Assembly: GCA_013816245.1 (NCBI GenBank)
Contig: JACDEU010000018.1
Coordinates: forward strand, 1 to 46,262
Origin: Actinomycetota bacterium
GTDB taxonomy: Bacteria; Actinomycetota; Thermoleophilia; Gaiellales; Gaiellaceae
DNA length: 46,262 nucleotides
Direction of reading: 5' to 3'
Shown: positions 40,427-46,262 of the stretch, one piece after another
Numbering within the stretch: the stretch's first letter is position 1
Layout of the letters: each line of letters begins with the position of its first letter
Notes under the pieces: generated by a model
What the model saw: the letters and a program-made list of their open reading frames with translations, nothing else
The model's database searches: none
Told to the model about the DNA's origin: nothing
Position numbers and translations under genes: made by a program

Positions 40427-40485
40427 CTACAAAGATTTGACAGAGTGGAGGGCTGTGTGTACGATCGCTGGACAAACTCTATACA
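40415..40485. promoter_or_regulatory. Probable CarH operator: two arrays of three 11-bp-spaced repeats
   Basis: Array one: TGTACA (40415), TCTACA (40426), TTGACA (40437). Array two: TGTACG (40458), TGGACA (40469), TATACA (40480). Spacing within each array is exactly 11 bases. As I recall, CarH tetramers contact three tandem 11-bp direct repeats. The second TATACA/TACGAT region and the -35 of the rightward promoter fall inside the arrays, so binding would block transcription. Confidence 0.6.
40437..40465 (+). promoter_or_regulatory. Rightward promoter of the light-response genes
   Basis: TTGACA (40437-40442) and TACGAT (40460-40465) are spaced by exactly 17 bases, a near-ideal sigma-70-type promoter. 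It points to the membrane-protein pair starting at 40545 and lies within the CarH repeat arrays. Confidence 0.6.
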
Positions 40486-40544
40486 AACTATCGCCTAGCG
40501 GACGCGGCGTGATCCTCGTCCGCCCGCCACTGAAAGGAATATCC

Positions 40545-40775
40545 ATGAAGCAGTTCGCAATGACACATCAGCCTCCTCGGAGTCTCGAGGCCCGCGCAAG
40601 ATCACGGGTAGTAACGGCGCGGCTGCTGCTGTTCCTCGCCGCCACCGCCTCGTTTGTGTTGTCCGTTTCGCTGTGGTTCGGAGGGAACGAGCTTCAAGGA
40701 ATCTTCGTCGGGCTCTGGGTTCCCTCGATACTGGCGCTTGGAGCGATCGTGCTCCCGCGGAGCGTGCGGTCATGA
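40545..40775 (+). CDS. Small two-helix membrane protein
   Basis: This 76-residue protein has a basic N-terminus (SLEARARSRVVTAR) and two hydrophobic segments (LLLFLAATASFVLSVSLWF and GIFVGLWVPSILALGAIVLP). The ATG at 40545 follows GAAAGGAA. It is the first gene after the predicted CarH-controlled promoter and overlaps the next gene by four bases. The family is unknown; its position suggests light-regulated expression. Confidence 0.65.
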   Translation: MKQFAMTHQPPRSLEARARSRVVTARLLLFLAATASFVLSVSLWFGGNELQGIFVGLWVPSILALGAIVLPRSVRS

Positions 40776-40957
40776 GCAATATCAGCCTCTTTGCTGTCGG
40801 AGTCGTTGTCACGCTGCTGGTCTTGGCTGCGCTCGCGCTCCTCTTTTGGGGGGCGATTCTGGACGGACGCGACGAGAACGAGCAGCGGGTAGCGGCAGAA
40901 GACGCAGCGACGCAAGCGAGGCAGGATCTGGCACTGCACGCAATCGACGCAGCCTGA
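40772..40957 (+). CDS. Small single-helix membrane protein (61 aa)
   Basis: One transmembrane helix (LFAVGVVVTLLVLAALALLFWGAIL) is followed by an acidic amphipathic tail (DGRDENEQRVAAEDAATQARQDL). The ATG at 40772 overlaps the previous stop (ATGA), so the two are probably a translationally coupled pair. Function unknown. Confidence 0.6.
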   Translation: MSNISLFAVGVVVTLLVLAALALLFWGAILDGRDENEQRVAAEDAATQARQDLALHAIDAA

Positions 40958-40964
40958 GCTTGTA

Positions 40965-41360
40965 GTGGCTGTCAGCGAAGACAGGCGTCTGGAACATCCC
41001 CGGCCCTCGGAGAAGGTCGAGAGTGCCCACCGTGCAACGGCGACTGAGCCAAACCCCAACGGCCTAGGTCAGTTGGCGGATTCCGATCTGCTCGTCCTGA
41101 TTGCGCGTCGTGAGCTTCGCGCGTTGGAAGTGATCTACGACCGCCACATCGAAGCCGCTTGGAGCGTCGCTCTCACGTACTCGGATGACGCGCCAGTCGC
41201 CGAGCGGGCGGTAGAAGCCGCGTTTCTCCGCTTGTGGCGGCAACCCGATCCCGGAGCTCGTGCAGGTCTCGTCGCGCGGCTCCTGTCCAGCGTGAGGCGC
41301 GAAGCTCACGCGCGTAGCCTGAACCCTGGCGGCTCTCCTACTGATCTCAACGGGGCTTGA
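40965..41360 (+). CDS. ECF sigma-factor region-2-like protein lacking region 4
   Basis: The middle of this 131-residue protein (DSDLLVLIARRELRALEVIYDRHIEAAWSVALTYSDDAPVAERAVEAAFLRLWRQP) follows sigma-70 region 2 of ECF factors. The C-terminal DNA-binding region 4 is missing: the frame ends shortly after RREAHARSLNPGG. It may be a truncated gene or a small sigma-mimic. In Streptomyces the LitR locus includes an ECF sigma factor (LitS), which makes this position next to a CarH gene meaningful. The start is GTG 40965, seven bases after the preceding stop. Confidence 0.55.
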   Translation: MAVSEDRRLEHPRPSEKVESAHRATATEPNPNGLGQLADSDLLVLIARRELRALEVIYDRHIEAAWSVALTYSDDAPVAERAVEAAFLRLWRQPDPGARAGLVARLLSSVRREAHARSLNPGGSPTDLNGA

Positions 41361-41445
41361 GGGACTGATTCAGTCCGACCCCAACCGCGTTGCAAAGCAG
41401 TTTCGTGAGCGCCTGCCGCTTCTTGCGGCGGAAGTCGGCGGGTCT

Positions 41446-41510
41446 GCCTCGACCTCTCCGGCGAGCAACTCGAGCTCGACCGTCGCCTGCCCTTCGTAGG
41501 TGACCTCGTT
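41446..41510 (-). pseudogene. hypF relic (65 bp)
   Basis: These 65 bases match hypF bases 12903-12967 at 59 of 65 positions, and the encoded peptide EVTYEGQATVELELLAGEVEA aligns with EVTYEGQAAIELESLAGEVEA of the intact gene. Homology stops abruptly on both sides. It is on the same strand as hypF and lies just left of repeat copy B. Confidence 0.75.
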
Positions 41511-41557
41511 GCTCCCCCTATCGCACCGTGGAGCTCGTGCGGAGTCGACTGAATAGC

Positions 41558-41580
41558 AAAGCCCCGTTGTGCGGGGCTTT
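41558..41580. terminator. Rho-independent-type hairpin, AAAGCCCCG/CGGGGCTTT
   Basis: A perfect 9-bp stem with a 5-nt loop (TTGTG), A-rich on one side and T-rich on the other, so it can work in both directions. On the minus strand it follows the tRNA-Thr fragment immediately, as terminators of tRNA genes do. Confidence 0.75.
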
Positions 41581-41582
41581 AT

Positions 41583-41800
41583 GCAGAGCCCTCTTCCGGA
41601 CTCGAACCGGAGACCCCTCCTTACCATGTACCGCCGCTCGCAACCGGTGACAGCCGCTAGCAACGGGTTTGGCTTGTTTCCGCGGTTCTTGCAGCCGGTC
41701 GATTCGCCGCTGATTGCCACCGGTTGCACCACGGGGCGCCATTACAGCTCCATCGGCGCTCGGGGTTCGAGCTGGCCCGACGCTGCCGACAGGGAGCAGG
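41583..41800. repeat. Direct repeat copy B: tRNA-Thr 3' half plus adjacent integrase-like tail
   Basis: Same orientation as the copy at 12285-12502, 29.3 kb away. The tRNA-derived 43 bases are almost identical and the following ~170 bases are diverged but alignable. The minus-strand frame reads VGSVGPAR ... DGAVMAPRGAT, corresponding to VGSDGPAR ... YGALMEPQGRN in copy A. The remaining 41801-41988 holds no gene I can support. Confidence 0.65.
41587..41625 (-). pseudogene. tRNA-Thr(GGT)-like 3'-half fragment, copy B
   Basis: On the minus strand: GGTAAGGAGG, then T-arm TCCGG-TTCGAGT-CCGGA and acceptor AGAGGGCT, followed by a terminator hairpin. The 5' half is replaced by unrelated sequence. 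Copy A differs in one T-loop base and one variable-loop base. Confidence 0.65.
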
Positions 41801-41988
41801 CAAGGGCTGACTTACAGACGGATTGGAATCAACGCACCGCACACGGTGCCGGCGCTCGATGACCTCGGGCGAACTCCGGGCTTGAAGTCCTCGACGATCT
41901 GCGTCAGCGCGCCGCCGCTGTTGGGCAGCGCTCCTTCGCGGCTTTCGAGCTGCGCTGAGAGCGGACAACCCAGCCTGTTCTCCAAGCG

Positions 41989-42279
41989 CTAGACGACGTA
42001 TGCGCAGCCGTCCCAGTACGCGTGCACGTGCTTGCGGCGACGCCCTTTCGCTTCGACCACGAGCTCCTCCGGCTCGCCGAGCCTTTCATCGAGGTAGAGC
42101 TCGATCCCGTCGGCGTTGACACGGCGGAACGACCGCTCGCCAGGCTCGCTCGAGGTCTCGAGGAACGTGAGCGAGCCATGGCAGCAGCGCGATCTCTTGG
42201 CCCACACGTACAGCTTTCCCCCCTGATCTTGGACGAGCCCGACCGCCTCGGGAGAAGCTTTCACGCGCACCTGACGCAC
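41989..42279 (-). CDS. Hypothetical protein (~96 aa)
   Basis: A compact protein: VRVKASPEAVGLVQDQGGKLYVWAKRSRCCHG, then GIELYLDERLGEPEELVVEAKGRRRKHVHAYWDGCAYVV. The GGxLYVW...CCxG and AYWDGCAYV phrases recur in small actinobacterial proteins of unknown function, as I recall. Three Cys (CC and the penultimate-region C) could bind metal. Start uncertain: GTG at 42279, 42270 or 42264, or upstream to 42354. Confidence 0.6.
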   Translation of the reverse strand: MRQVRVKASPEAVGLVQDQGGKLYVWAKRSRCCHGSLTFLETSSEPGERSFRRVNADGIELYLDERLGEPEELVVEAKGRRRKHVHAYWDGCAYVV

Positions 42280-42414
42280 GGTAGCACCGTCGCATTTGAG
42301 AGGGCTCGCGGCGTCGCGTAGGTCGGCGCGTCGTCGTCGCCCGTCTCGCATCACTTGAGATCGACGGCAACAAGGTCCTGACTTACTTTTGAGGGGGCGC
42401 GGCTTAGAAGAGTC

Positions 42415-43506
42415 TCAAACCGCGGCCGCGGCCGTCGCCGCCGGGAGCGTGAAGGACACGCGCGCCCCGCCGCCCGGTCGAGTCTCCGCCCAGATCCGGC
42501 CGCCCTGCGCTTCGACGAGGCCCTGGGCAATCGCGAGCCCGAGTCCCGCGCCGCCCTTTGTGCGGGTACGGGCCGGGTCTCCGCGCCAGAACCGCTCGAA
42601 CATCCGGCTCTCGGCCTCGCCGTCGATGCCCTCACCCGTGTCCTCGACGGACACCTGCACCTCGTCCCCGTCGCGCGCGACGATCACTCCCACGGAGCCG
42701 TCGGACGGCGTGTGGCGGAGAGCGTTGGCCAGGAGGTTGTAGAGCACGCGCTCGACCTTGTCCGGTGCGCAGCGCACGTTGGGTAGGGCGGCGGGGATTC
42801 GCGATTCGAGCCGCACATGGCGCGCATGCGCCTCCGCTTCGAGGCCGCGCAGGCAAGACGCCACGACGCCCTCGAGCGGCGCATCGCGGAGCTCGAGCGT
42901 GAGGACGCCGGCGTCGATCCGCGCCAGCTCGAAGAGGTCGTCGACGAGCATGCTCAATGTCCTGACCTGATCCTGCATCGCGCGGGCGTAGTGCTCTGGC
43001 TCGACGAGGCCGTCCTCCACCGCTTCCAGCATCGCCTGCATCGAGGCGAGCGGCGTGCGCAGGTCGTGGCTCGCCCACGCCACGAGCTGGCGACGCGCGT
43101 CGAAGAGCCGCTCGACGTTCCCAGCCATCTCGTTGAAGGAGGCGCCGAGCTCGGCCAGCTCGCGCGGACCGCTGGCGGGGGCGCGGGCGGCGAGATCGCC
43201 GGCCGCCAGCTCGACGGACGCCGCGCTGAGACGGTCGATCCGCGCGGCGATCGAGCGCCCCAGAACAAGCGCGACGACGACCGCCACGGTTGCCGAGGCC
43301 GCGGCGACGGCAAGGATCTTCACGTCGTCGCCCATGTGAAACATCACCCAGCCCGACAACAGCACGGCTCCGAGCGGCAACGCGACCGAAAGGAGGGCGA
43401 GGCCGGCCAGCTGCGTTCGCACGGTCGGCAGCAGTCGGAGGACGAGGGTCGCAGCGAGGCCGACGGCCAGCGTCGAGGCGGCGACGACGAGGCCGAGCTC
43501 GATCAC
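42415..43506 (-). CDS. Membrane sensor histidine kinase
   Basis: This 363-residue kinase has two N-terminal helices (LVVAASTLAVGLAATLVLRLL, LALLSVALPLGAVLLSGWVMF) and a third at ~65-83. A HAMP-like region (residues ~84-140) is followed by the HisKA box WASHDLRTPLASMQA with His147, and the HATPase with N-box NLLANALRHTPSDG, G1 DTGEGIDGE and G2 GGAGLGLAIAQGLVEAQGG. There is almost no extracytoplasmic domain, so it probably senses in or near the membrane. The GTG start overlaps the response-regulator stop. Confidence 0.94.
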   Translation of the reverse strand: MIELGLVVAASTLAVGLAATLVLRLLPTVRTQLAGLALLSVALPLGAVLLSGWVMFHMGDDVKILAVAAASATVAVVVALVLGRSIAARIDRLSAASVELAAGDLAARAPASGPRELAELGASFNEMAGNVERLFDARRQLVAWASHDLRTPLASMQAMLEAVEDGLVEPEHYARAMQDQVRTLSMLVDDLFELARIDAGVLTLELRDAPLEGVVASCLRGLEAEAHARHVRLESRIPAALPNVRCAPDKVERVLYNLLANALRHTPSDGSVGVIVARDGDEVQVSVEDTGEGIDGEAESRMFERFWRGDPARTRTKGGAGLGLAIAQGLVEAQGGRIWAETRPGGGARVSFTLPAATAAAAV

Positions 43507-44195
43507 GCCGCGAACCTGTAGCCGACGCCCCAGACGGTCTCGAGGAACCGCGGCCGCGAAGGATCGACCTCGATCTTCTCCCGCAGCCGTCGCACGTGGA
43601 CGGTGACCGTCCCCGTGTCGAGCACCGCCTCGTAACCCCAGACGCGGGCCATCAGCTGGTCGCGAGAGAAGACGCGGCGCGGATGACTGGCGAGGAACCA
43701 GAGCAGATCGAACTCCTTCGCCGTCAGCTTTAGCAGCTCGTCCCCGCGGTGCACCTCGCGCGTCGCGGCGTCGACCTCGAGCCCGTCGAAGGAGAGTCGC
43801 TCGCCCGCCGGTGCGGCGGTGGTCGAGCGGCGAAGGACCGTGCGTACGCGGGCGGCGAGCTCGCGAGGCGAGAACGGTTTCGTCACGTAGTCGTCCGCGC
43901 CGATCTCGAGTCCGACGATCCGGTCTGCCTCCTCGCCGCGCGCGGTCAGGAGAATGACCGGAAGATCCGAGCGCCCCCGGATCCAGCGGCAGAGGCTCAG
44001 CCCATCGATGCCGGGCAGCATCACATCGAGAACGACGAGCTCCGGCTGTTCGCGCTCGAGCAGCTCGCGGGCCCGGTCGCCGTCGGCGGCCTCGAGCGTC
44101 CGGTAGCCCTCGCGCTCGAGGTAGCGGACGACGACGTCGCGCACGATCGGCTCGTCGTCGACGACGAGAATGGTGGTCATCTCTTCATTGTGCAT
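43503..44195 (-). CDS. OmpR/PhoB-family response regulator
   Basis: The receiver domain has ILVVDDEPIVRDVV, the phospho-acceptor Asp57 in LVVLDVMLPGIDG and the Lys in VTKPFSPRELAARV. The C-terminal winged helix has ELLKLTAKEFDLLWFLASHPRRVFSRDQLM and GTVTVHVRRLREKIE. The 230 residues are standard. Start at ATG 44195, preceded by AAGGA at good spacing; a second ATG at 44180 is possible. It is the first gene of the two-component operon. Confidence 0.95.
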   Translation of the reverse strand: MHNEEMTTILVVDDEPIVRDVVVRYLEREGYRTLEAADGDRARELLEREQPELVVLDVMLPGIDGLSLCRWIRGRSDLPVILLTARGEEADRIVGLEIGADDYVTKPFSPRELAARVRTVLRRSTTAAPAGERLSFDGLEVDAATREVHRGDELLKLTAKEFDLLWFLASHPRRVFSRDQLMARVWGYEAVLDTGTVTVHVRRLREKIEVDPSRPRFLETVWGVGYRFAA

Positions 44196-44272
44196 CCGAA
44201 TTCCTTACGCCGGGCTGAAATCGGCGGGCCGGGAGCGAGGGGCGCGCCCCGCCCCGCCGCGGCTCCGGCGCG

Positions 44273-45325
44273 CTACCCCAGCGCCACCGTCGAGCAGTTG
44301 GAGATGAAGCCGATCGCCCGCAGGCCACCGAGGCTGGTGTTCGAGCGCTCCTTGCCGGCGCTCGTGATCCGGCCGGCCCGCACCTCGTTCGCGACGTCCG
44401 CGGCCGAGCGGAGCAGATGCCGTTTGCCCGAGGTGATCGCGTCGTCCGTCCAGACGGCCGGGTGGAGGTCCCACACCGGGGTGTAGTCCTTGGCTCCCGG
44501 GAACGACTGCGTGATGTTGAGCGGGTCGCCCTCGCCGAGGACGGCCGACTGCAGCCCTTGTCGACCTGGCTTGCCCTTCCCCCTCACGCCGTTGATCACG
44601 GGGATGATCGCCGAGCGGCCCGAGGACGAGGCGTTCGAGCCGAGGCCCGGCGCGGCGTTCAGGTTCGGAGCGAGTGTGCTGCCCTCGAGCGCGGCCACGA
44701 GGCCGGCCGAGGCGTCGGTGCGGACGTAGAGGATGCTCGTCCCGTTGAAGAAGCCGCGCAGGAGCCGAAGGGTCACCCGGCGTGCCTTCGTGTCGATGCT
44801 GACGACGGAATCGCTCTGCCCGGTCCCGTTCTTGACCTGCGGCGCGTCGATGACGACACCGCCGCCGATCGTCACGAGCGGGCTGTAGCGCGCGTCACCG
44901 ACAGCGCCGGGCTCGGCCGTCGCCGGAGGAAAGCCTTCGTCGCCGGGAACCACCTTTCGTTCCGGGTTGAAGTCGACGGTTCCCGCGAAGCGGAGGACTC
45001 CGCCGACGCTACGGGCTTTCTGGACTGCCTTCGTGCCGAGCGCGTTCTTCAGTCGCGGAGCGAAATTGACACCGCGGCGGTTCGCATCCGTGCGCGCCGA
45101 GGAGTCGGTGACGACGTACCAGGTGGTCTTTCCGCTCGCGGTGCGGCCCTTGAACAGTGGCAACGTGATTGTCTCGTTTCGGGCGTCGAGCGCGATCGCG
45201 CTTCGCAGCAGGGACTTCGCCGCGCGACTGGAGTGCGCAGCGGTGGATGTGGTCGCGGCGACACCCGTGAGGGTGAACGCGAGCGCCGCCGCCGAGATGA
45301 GGCGGCTGAACTTCGGACTGGGCAT
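44273..45325 (-). CDS. Secreted protein of unknown function with an internal duplication
   Basis: The 350-residue precursor has a signal peptide (LISAAALAFTLTGVAATTSTAA). Two halves look related: TITLPLFKGRTASGKTTWYVVTDSSA in the first (~residue 52) and RVTLRLLRGFFNGTSILYVRTDASAG in the second (~residue 184), each followed by a NFAPRL/TLAPNL-type segment. The family resembles large actinobacterial/archaeal secreted proteins of the DUF7482 type, from memory. It lies just upstream of the response-regulator gene on the same strand and is divergent from the CHRD gene. Confidence 0.75.
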   Translation of the reverse strand: MPSPKFSRLISAAALAFTLTGVAATTSTAAHSSRAAKSLLRSAIALDARNETITLPLFKGRTASGKTTWYVVTDSSARTDANRRGVNFAPRLKNALGTKAVQKARSVGGVLRFAGTVDFNPERKVVPGDEGFPPATAEPGAVGDARYSPLVTIGGGVVIDAPQVKNGTGQSDSVVSIDTKARRVTLRLLRGFFNGTSILYVRTDASAGLVAALEGSTLAPNLNAAPGLGSNASSSGRSAIIPVINGVRGKGKPGRQGLQSAVLGEGDPLNITQSFPGAKDYTPVWDLHPAVWTDDAITSGKRHLLRSAADVANEVRAGRITSAGKERSNTSLGGLRAIGFISNCSTVALG

Positions 45326-45528
45326 TGAGGCTCCTCGGTCGTAGTGGATGACCGGGTTCTACTGGCGGGGCCTTACCCGTTTCTTACGCCCGGATGAAGA
45401 GTGGCTCAAATCGCCGCAGGGCGGACGAGTCTAGGCGGTGACCCACTTTTTAAGATCTCCGAAAGATTTGTCCGTTGGAATGGGCGTGGTCGGCTGTCCA
45501 GCCGGTCTAACCGAATAGAGGAGATCGC

Positions 45529-45975
45529 ATGCGTAAGGGCATTCTGGCGGCCGTGCTTTCCGCTCTTGTGATTCCGGCGCTCGCCGTGGCTGCGTCGAGC
45601 TCGATGAGTCCCGTTGTCTCGGCGAAGCTCGCGGGCAAGGCCGAGGCGCCCATAAAGGGCGACCCGAACGGCAAGGGCATCGTCGTTCTCCATCTCGACG
45701 CCAAGAAGGGCACCGTCCGCTGGGACTTCAAGGGCGTGAGCGGTATTGACAGGACCACCGCCGCGCACATCCACAAGGGCGCGCAGGGCAAGGCTGGTCC
45801 GGTCTTCGTGCCCCTGGGCGCGGCCTACAAGGCAAGCGGGACGGTCAAGGCGAGCAAGAAGGCGATCGCCGCGATCGAGGAGCATCCCAACCGCTATTAC
45901 GTGAACATCCATACGAAGAAGTACCCGAACGGCGCGATCCGCGGCCAGCTCGTCGCGGGCATGATCGGCGGCTGA
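45529..45975 (+). CDS. Secreted CHRD-domain protein
   Basis: The 148-residue precursor has a signal peptide (GILAAVLSALVIPALAVAA) and one CHRD domain: GKAEAPIKGDPNGKGIVVLHLD, TAAHIHKGAQGKAGPVFVPL and the closing YYVNIHTKKYPNGAIRGQL. CHRD domains occur in chordin and in many secreted bacterial proteins; the function is not known, and the His residues could bind metal. GAGGAG precedes the ATG. A strong hairpin follows the stop. Confidence 0.92.
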   Translation: MRKGILAAVLSALVIPALAVAASSSMSPVVSAKLAGKAEAPIKGDPNGKGIVVLHLDAKKGTVRWDFKGVSGIDRTTAAHIHKGAQGKAGPVFVPLGAAYKASGTVKASKKAIAAIEEHPNRYYVNIHTKKYPNGAIRGQLVAGMIGG

Positions 45976-45996
45976 ACCACTTTCTCGACCGCCCTC

Positions 45997-46027
45997 GAGG
46001 GGGCCCGGCTCGCGGGCCGGGCCCCTC
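45997..46027. terminator. GC-rich hairpin after the CHRD gene
   Basis: GAGGGG(G)CCCGGC pairs with GCCGGGCCCCTC: 12 bp with one bulged G and a short loop. It lies between two convergent genes and can serve both; the T-run is weak. Confidence 0.65.
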
Positions 46028-46030
46028 CGT

Positions 46031-46262
46031 CTATCCGAAGGTGAACGAGTAGGCCTGGATCCGCGCGGTGAAGCGCAGCTCGAGCAGCCCGCGCGTCAGT
46101 TTCGCGCGGCGCGCGACGGTGTAGAGCCTCGGCGTGCCGCCGACCCGGATAGTCCCGACGAGGCGCCCGTCGATGGAGGCGCGGACGGTGCCATTACCTC
46201 CTAGGACGACGTAGACGTCGCGCGCCCGGAAATGCAGGCGCAGCGCGGCGGAGCGGCCGGCG
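46031..46262 (-). CDS. C-terminal part of a DipZ/TlpA-like redoxin protein (partial, runs off the window)
   Basis: The minus-strand frame from the window edge reads ALRLHFRARDVYVVLGGNGT, then VRASIDGRLVGTIRVGG, RLYTVARRAKLTRGLLELRF and ends IQAYSFTFG. This matches the C-terminal beta domain of DipZ-type cytochrome c biogenesis/thioredoxin proteins, which characteristically end in AFTFG. The thioredoxin and membrane parts would lie outside the window. Confidence 0.6.
   Translation of the reverse strand, partial: AGRSAALRLHFRARDVYVVLGGNGTVRASIDGRLVGTIRVGGTPRLYTVARRAKLTRGLLELRFTARIQAYSFTFG

Noticed and set aside
41370-41742. Minus-strand frames spanning the tRNA fragment and hypF relic
   Set aside because: They read through a tRNA-derived sequence, a terminator hairpin and a gene relic, so they cannot be real genes.

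Overview
The window is high-GC DNA with frequent GTG/TTG starts, tightly overlapping ATGA/GTGA/TTGA gene junctions and many signal-peptide or Tat-lipoprotein proteins. This suggests a soil actinobacterium, possibly of the Thermoleophilia type (inference from gene content and codon style; no rRNA is present). No intact tRNA, rRNA, CRISPR array or insertion sequence was found.

Layout. 0.1-3.3 kb: polar amino-acid ABC importer. 3.3-12.3 kb: housekeeping and stress genes, including a frameshifted membrane protein, SRPBCC proteins, a 1-Cys peroxiredoxin, an ABM-like protein, a serine hydrolase, a GNAT, two YcaQ-type winged-helix proteins flanking an APH-like kinase, and an ArsR/AHSA1 pair with a palindrome around its start codon. 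12.6-29.1 kb: a large [NiFe]-hydrogenase locus. It holds hypF, two regulators, a CooC-like ATPase, two maturation proteases, a TPR protein, a degenerate biotin-ligase-like protein, the large and small subunits, a DUF1059 protein, four tiny one-helix membrane proteins, hypC, a SIS-HypC fusion, a SIS protein, hypD, hypE and two more CooC-like ATPases. 29.2-34.8 kb: a lipoprotein and a dipeptide-type ABC importer. 34.9-37.8 kb: FG-GAP-repeat and membrane-anchored surface proteins. 38.1-41.4 kb: a light-response module with photolyase, CarH/LitR-type B12 regulator, two small membrane proteins and a sigma-like protein. 41.4-42.0 kb: gene relics. 42.0-46.3 kb: a hypothetical protein, an OmpR two-component pair, secreted proteins, a CHRD protein and a partial DipZ/redoxin-type C-terminus.

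Most striking observation. Two of the three CooC-like ATPase genes are interrupted by in-frame TGA codons (one in the gene at 15.5-16.3 kb, two in the gene at 28.4-29.1 kb). The TGAs fall exactly where the CooC family has its metal-binding CxC motif, and the reading frame continues with conserved family sequence on the far side. In both genes a perfect 7-bp hairpin with a short loop carrying a G in its first two positions begins 12-13 nt after the (last) TGA, as expected for a bacterial SECIS element. The simplest reading is that these are selenoproteins with U-x-C and U-x-U-C metal sites. hypA and hypB, the usual nickel-insertion genes, are not in this locus, so the Sec-containing CooC-like ATPases are candidates for a replacement nickel-delivery route to the hydrogenase.

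Genome dynamics. A 3'-terminal copy of the second Sec-CooC gene is repeated at 34.86 kb, so the lipoprotein/ABC block is bracketed by cooC tails. A 65-bp hypF relic lies at 41.45 kb. Two diverged direct repeats at 12.29 and 41.58 kb each begin with the 3' half of a tRNA-Thr(GGT)-like gene. They look like old integration junctions around the ~29-kb stretch that carries the hydrogenase locus.
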